Made by a program: the position numbers and the translations under genes. The notes under the pieces are model-generated. The model was not told where the DNA came from. It worked only from the letters and a program-made list of their open reading frames with translations, and did no database searches. A DNA stretch of 64,000 bases from Spongilla lacustris (taxonomy: Eukaryota > Porifera > Demospongiae > Spongillida > Spongillidae): the NCBI GenBank assembly GCA_949361645.1, contig OX442422.1, forward strand, positions 4,661,137-4,725,136, in the 5' to 3' direction. Shown here in pieces: positions 58,410-64,000 of the stretch. How positions within the stretch are numbered: the first letter of the stretch is position 1; the number at the start of each line of letters is the position of its first letter.

Positions 58410-60857
58410 GTGACTGACCCACTCTTGACTCTTGGACCTATCTACCTATATGTTCCATGAATGCAGTGAGTGCTGCTTGCCGATTTAAGCCTTTAAGGAG
58501 ACCATTCAGGAATATAGGGTGTGAAAACATCCAGCAGAACACACCAGTACTTGAGCATGACTGCAGGGCCGCGTAGGACGGTCAAGCATTCGGGCCATGG
58601 CCTGACCAGTGATCACTTTTCGATTGCCCGAGGTCCATCTCCCGCAGAAACGGTGTATTGGTTACACTTGTTCGTACATGTACTTGTACATGTACAATGA
58701 TTCAGGTATGAATATTATAACTGCATGAGGGGTATACACATACATTCCGAATCCAGTTTAAGCTACATTCAACTTTCAAAACAAAACACTAATACTAATA
58801 GATCGCCAGTTTATCAGCTAACGGTCTCCTACACAGAGCATTTTATCAAGCGCACGTATAGCTTGTAGTGTGAAATGGCGATGTAATCTAGGGTTTGATG
58901 ATGGAGCGCACTGAAATTTTATTTTCAGTCCTGTATTTCTGTGCATCTATTTCTCGTTTTAATGATAATATGGTTATGTATGTATTAACTTAGTGAAAAA
59001 TATAAGTTATATGTATCGTTTCGCCGGGCTGAGCATAAGATAGCTAGGCTCTTCAGTTGTTTATTTTTTTTGTTTTTTTAAATTTTAATTTTATTATACA
59101 TTGATTTGTGGGAACATCAGTACTAGGCTATAGATTGCGATATTAAGTAAGGCTGTAACATGTGATCACATCACTCAGCGCAGTGTATGGTATCCAGAAG
59201 TAAAAATGAATCAGAAGGTATCTTAAAAAAAAAAAAGCAATATTTGAAATCAATATCAGTATGTCATTTTACAAGCAGACGAAAGCGACTATTTGTCGAA
59301 GTGGGAATCTAGCAGGGCAGTCAAGTTGTCAGACCTGCATCATGGGAGGATGAGAGGCGAGCCCAAACCCTTATTTTGCCAAAATCATCCCGTGAAAAAT
59401 CCTCAATCTTTGCAGGATACGAACTCGTTACCCCGCGATTCAGAACAACTGGATTTAAAGTTGAGCCAAATTACTAGTTATGAACATGATATGCTAAAAC
59501 TACTTTTAGCACATCAGATCCATTTTTTTAAATTTATCCTCATGCATTTTAAAAATTGACTTTCGGGCAGAGTACTATGTTATTAATGCAGCCCTGGCAA
59601 TAGACAGGGGTTGATTCCAGATCTATCGCCATTTCAGTGGAGAATCTATTTGCAAGGGGGATAAGAACGTCTTCAGACACAGATGGACCGTTCAATATAT
59701 ATTCATGGCAGATTTTCCTGACTCTTAGTGCAAGAGATACAGGGTCTTCACGAAAGAACGCAACGCTTTTACATCACTATAACTTAGGATTGAAATTAAT
59801 TACTGCTTGATGCAGAAGTTAGGCAAGTACTAACAATCCAATAAGATTTAAATTATTTTAAGCGGTTAAGTGATTGTATCAAAGCCCTCATAAATCAAAA
59901 TATTCAAAGCTCTCTATTATCAACATTATTCAAGATTACGGTTAGAGATAATTGATTTTAGTAACTACAAATAAGTAACGCAAGATCTGAGTATGCAGTG
60001 AAACAGCGCTGATTTCAAGTTACTGAGTTCAATAGCGAGTTATTAACATTAAAAACCGTAATTTGCTTTAAAGTTATTAAGATTGAAACGGTTAAACCGG
60101 TTATGAGGTAACTAATTTTAATAACCATCAATAATTACTCCATGATTAAATGAAGTACAACTTTGATTCTGTATTAATGGTGAGTTACTCTAAGTCAAAG
60201 TTAATTAAAATTGTAGTGGCCCTTTAGCATTCTCAAGTTTGAGTTGTTTGAATATTAACTTGTAAAACGCCAATTAAATTTCATACTTTTTCACAGCTAT
60301 TCTTTAGATTATAAATCTTGTAATTAATTAAAAGTTGTCGTACATTTCTGTGTCAAATTAATTAATTGCAAGGTACTTGATTTTATCTTTTGAACTGTAA
60401 AAGATAATTATAATTGAATTTTAATAATGCGTTTGGTATTTGCCTAACCATGTGTATTCATAAATTGATTTAGATTGATAATCCTTATAGTATTGGGCAA
60501 CATGTTCGCAATCTTTTCTCCAATGTGCTTATGAGGGTGTTCGTTTGCTGCTGGCCATCAGACATGCCAGCAAAAAGTGCTGTTCAGGGCCTCACACCCA
60601 GTCACTATGCTCGCCTGACCACTTTCAACTGCTTCCTACGTATCTGAACTGGTACGTACATATACAGCACACTAAGACTTTAAAAATAGATTTTTCAATA
60701 ATGATGAGGTTCAGTATGATATGAATACGATTGTGTAGTACCTTATAAACAATACCTTACAAGGGAAACAGCATCAATCTGTTCATTATTTATGGCATTA
60801 CATCATATATGTACCTCAACATAGGACTGTTGTGAGCCATACAGCAAAGTTACGCGT
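58410..60857. other. No supported gene; strongly AT-rich stretch
   Basis: 59800-60440 is dense in taat/ttaa words (gttattaa, aattaatt) and looks like scaffold-attachment-type or decayed repeat DNA. An acatgtacttgtacatgtac run lies at 58675-58694. Confidence 0.4.
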
Positions 60858-63721
60858 ATGTTTGGCCACGCGATCGCTACAAAGGAGTTAGAAGACGGTA
60901 TGATATGAGGTTATTGGACAAGTGGGCATGGTATATTTCGATCGTGTCATGCTCATATAATAAATATGATTATAATAGGCTCGTCGTAAAGTGATATTTC
61001 TCTCTAAACGTCAGCTACACATAAAGAACTGGAGCTACGAGATGCGACACAGAAAGGTGATAATGCCAAGGTGGCGAGATTGATAAAAAGTGGAGTATCC
61101 GTAAACTCAGTTAGCGAGGTGAGCTGCGTTCATGCATATATGTTCTGCTGTTAAATGAAAATACAATGAAGCTGTTTGGTGTACGTGTGATGGGTGGGCC
61201 TGGCTATGCACCATACATCTACATCAAGTGCATACAAGGTGTAATGGACGGTTGCCTCTAGATGTGCCTAATAATCAAATAATAATATGAAATGTGGAGA
61301 CGATTATAAGTGATCTGCATTTCGGCAAAACGTAAAACCATAGATTATAATAAAACTGAAGATAGAAACACCTTAGATAGAACCAAATCTATATGCACAT
61401 GTATGTGTGTTCCTTTTACTATATATAAGCCATAACAACTGTTCCATGTGCCAATCTAATTATATAACTTGCACTGAACGTACCGAAATTAACTTACGTC
61501 AGTTATAGTCACACACAAAAAAGGCATTCCGCACTGCAACTCGTACAGAACATTAAAAAGCTAATTTAATGTATTTGCTGTGTGTGTCTAACTCACACAC
61601 TTGGTACAAAACACAATGGGTCTATGGCCTGTTCACCAAGCAGTTGTACATGTACATGTACCCTGCACATACATGTACGTGTACTGAAGCTTCTTGCTAT
61701 GCTATATGATTGTTCCACAGAGGGATAACACAAAGTATTTGCTATTAAAACATACGCTTGGGAGCCTTACTGTGTTGAGATAACTGGTACAGGCACAAAT
61801 AATAGAAGATGTTGGTACTTATGTGGCATGTGCATAGTGATTTGAGTTACACACCAGCTGCTGATACGTGAGACCAGTGACTAGACGGAGAATACTGAGG
61901 ACTTTTTTTTGTCTCAAATAGCACTGAAAGTTGGGAAAAAATCCTCTGCAAACAAGTGGGTTAAGCGAAATATACATGTAGGCAGCTTCAAAGTGTTCGC
62001 CACTGAGTAGTCTTCTGTCTATGGTTTGCTGACTGCATGGCCCATCAAGGTTGCACATACATGTGTGGTCAGTTATATAAAAACTTCATTATACATTTAG
62101 TGTGCTTAAGGCAGGCATGCAATGAGTCGACTTGTCGCATGCAACTCAAATGAATATTGGTAAAAATTCAGTAAGCCATCAGTAAACTAATTGATTATGG
62201 AATTCATTTCAGTTGTATGCCAACCTTTTACAGTATTTTTGTGAGTTACTATAACCTTTAATCTCCCGTCGTCCTACGCATAGGATTAGCATCCTACGCG
62301 TAGGACGCAAGTTAAAATTAATTTTTAGCAAACTCACATGATCAAAAATAAACCAAAATCTCATTGTACTGTAGAAATGGTTATTAATTCAGAAAATATT
62401 TTTACTTTCTTGCAATTCTTCAAAGATTGTCAATACTGCATTGCTAAAAGATGTATTTGCGGTAAATTGCAAAGCAACGTAAAGTACCAAGAAGTAACGT
62501 TGGGAAGATCAGAGCAACATATTAAAAGAAGGGGTTCGTAGGACAGGTCTTTTGCACTAAGCATATAAAAAAGTACATTGTAGATATGGAAATTGCTAGC
62601 TCCACAAGCTTATGAACGATAGATATTTGTCAGATGCATGTTGCGGGAATTATGCCAAGGACATTGTATCCACTTTGTTGACTGAACTATTGTACCCACT
62701 CCAGGGTGGTAGTACTCCATTACATTTTGCTGCAATTGGAGGTCATACTACTTGTCTGAAATATCTCCTTTCAACTCCTGGTATTTATGTGAACATTAAG
62801 GATAAGGTGAGTTGGTCCATTAGATGTTGCTGTATGAATAATGCACACATACAACATGTATGCATGTACATGTATGTAAGGTACATATATCATGCCCTTA
62901 TAGTTTTGTGAATGAACAGCAGCACAGAATGTGATGTCTTTGCTGAAACTAACATGTAACTATAAATATGATAGCACAGATGCCTAAAGTGGTGTACATA
63001 TAGAGCAGCCATAGAGAGGTTGCCAGACCTTTTGGACTTACGTGTACCTGATCTCCCCTTTAGATGTTTGTTCACATTAAACCGTTATTGTACGTCATGT
63101 TGAGTAACACTGTGGCCATTAAGGACAACCTAACCTGTCCTGTGAAGTTCCTCTGGTTGTTTTACAAACAACCAATAGCTGAAACAGACCCAGAGGAACA
63201 TGTAACATTTTGTAGTTTCAGTTTCTATCCCTCATTAGCACAGGTGGCAGGGCCGGTGAGAGGGGTGGGGGGTAAGCAGGGTTATGTACCCAGGGCCTCA
63301 AGGTAAAAAAAAATTAATTGGCGTGGAATGCAGATTGTTACACAGCATGTACATGTACAGTAGTGTTACATGCTCGAGGCCCCCTATACTAGCATGTTTG
63401 GCTAAACGCAAGAGGGACCACCCTGTATTCATATTTGGTTATTATGCCATATTTGTATTTCGACCTGGGCTAAATAAAACTCTATGCCTGTAACCTTATG
63501 GGGCCTCAAACTCTCTGTTACCCCGGGCCTTGCTATATGCGGCTCTCACTGCAGACTTAATTCTATCGTATTGCCATTGTTCCAACCATGATGTTATGAT
63601 GTTGACTTCACTCCAGTGGCCAGGTGATACTCCATTACACTTAGCTGCAAAGGGAGGTCATACTACTTGTACTAGACGTCTTCTTTCTATTCCTGGTATT
63701 GATGTGAACATTAAGAATACC
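60858..63721 (+). CDS. Ankyrin-repeat protein gene, 5' part (4 exons; continues past right edge)
   Basis: Exon 1 60858-60897 (ATG, MFGHAIATKELED, phase 1), exon 2 61015-61118 (THKELELRDATQKGDNAKVA, GVSVNSVSE), exon 3 62705-62806 (102 nt, STPLHFAAIGGHTTCLKYLL, STPGIYVNIKDK), exon 4 63617-63721 (105 nt, GDTPLHLAAKGGHTTCTRRL, LSIPGIDVNIKNT). Borders AG/GT; phases agree. Exon 2 matches exon 2 of the left ankyrin gene (the QDAAKRGD/RDATQKGD cap) and the repeats are the same subtype, so the genes are paralogues pointing outwards. Exon 4 begins WPGDTPLH, using an upstream cag as acceptor; the usual one would give the wrong frame, hence three extra bases. No stop before the window ends. Confidence 0.85.
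61119..62704. other. Intron of the right ankyrin gene
   Basis: 1.59 kb; no ankyrin-type exon was found inside. It holds tacatgtacatgta runs (61647-61684) and AT-rich DNA. Confidence 0.6.
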
Positions 63722-64000
63722 GTGAGTTAAATTGAGTAGCTGTATGAATAATACAAAACATGTGACCTTGTGAACATATTGTACATATAAGGCACAGTTT
63801 GTATGTGTGACATGCCCTTAGGAACTAGTACATGTATAATGTAGTCATAAAGGAAGTAACATATATGCAGATGCCTGGCTTGCTTGAAATTATGAGCTGC
63901 ATATAATTCACAGGGTTAACCAAATTATTTTATAAATTAAGAAGTCATGGAGGTATCATATTTGTACTTGTTTTGTACTCTAGCTATATGACATGTACAA

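Overview
The window looks like nuclear DNA of an invertebrate animal, probably marine (sponge- or cnidarian-like; the exact group cannot be settled from sequence alone). Support for this: many short spliced exons with GT-AG borders (introns down to about 48 nt), animal-specific genes (a HURP/DLGAP5 homologue and a C8orf76-like TPR gene), AT-rich spacers, very many self-complementary acatgt/tacatgta words, and heavy loads of degraded transposons and foldback elements. Most long open frames here are not genes. The real genes are split into small exons that had to be read by splice sites and phase.

Layout. 1-10.8 kb: minus-strand ankyrin-repeat gene, with one 34-codon repeat per 102-nt exon. A 4.8-kb intron holds a roughly 2-kb tandem duplication and a possible nested first exon. 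11-33 kb: transposon graveyard. It holds a LINE-like fragment, Ty3/gypsy RNase H, an Ulp1-like protease remnant, a 1.07-kb TIR element, a Tc1-like transposase, a larger degenerate transposon-associated gene, TA-flanked MITEs, a 24-bp coding minisatellite, and two unassigned minus-strand exon candidates. 33-35 kb: C8orf76-like gene (minus) with a 19-bp minisatellite next to an exon. 34.9-41.8 kb: HURP/DLGAP5-like gene (minus, 9 exons) with an internal duplication that doubles the GKAP domain. 44.0-46.8 kb: an unnamed 10-exon gene (minus, 210 aa) made only of 45-86 nt exons. 48.7-51.0 kb: a plus-strand HURP paralogue, head-to-head with the previous two. Its 5' exon resembles an exon of the 210-aa gene. 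51-60.8 kb: mostly non-coding DNA, a foldback element, microsatellites and a broken retroelement (minus). 60.9 kb to the right edge: a second ankyrin gene (plus), built like the first and pointing away from it.

The most interesting structures are (1) the inverted, head-to-head duplication around 47 kb, in which the GKAP-domain exon stays nearly identical while neighbouring coding sequence has diverged, suggesting gene conversion; (2) a chimeric exon 4 in the HURP gene that marks the joint of its internal duplication; (3) two foldback MITEs with perfect 9-bp target duplications, one with a flawless 54-bp stem; and (4) the 10-exon gene. No RNA genes or CRISPR arrays were seen.
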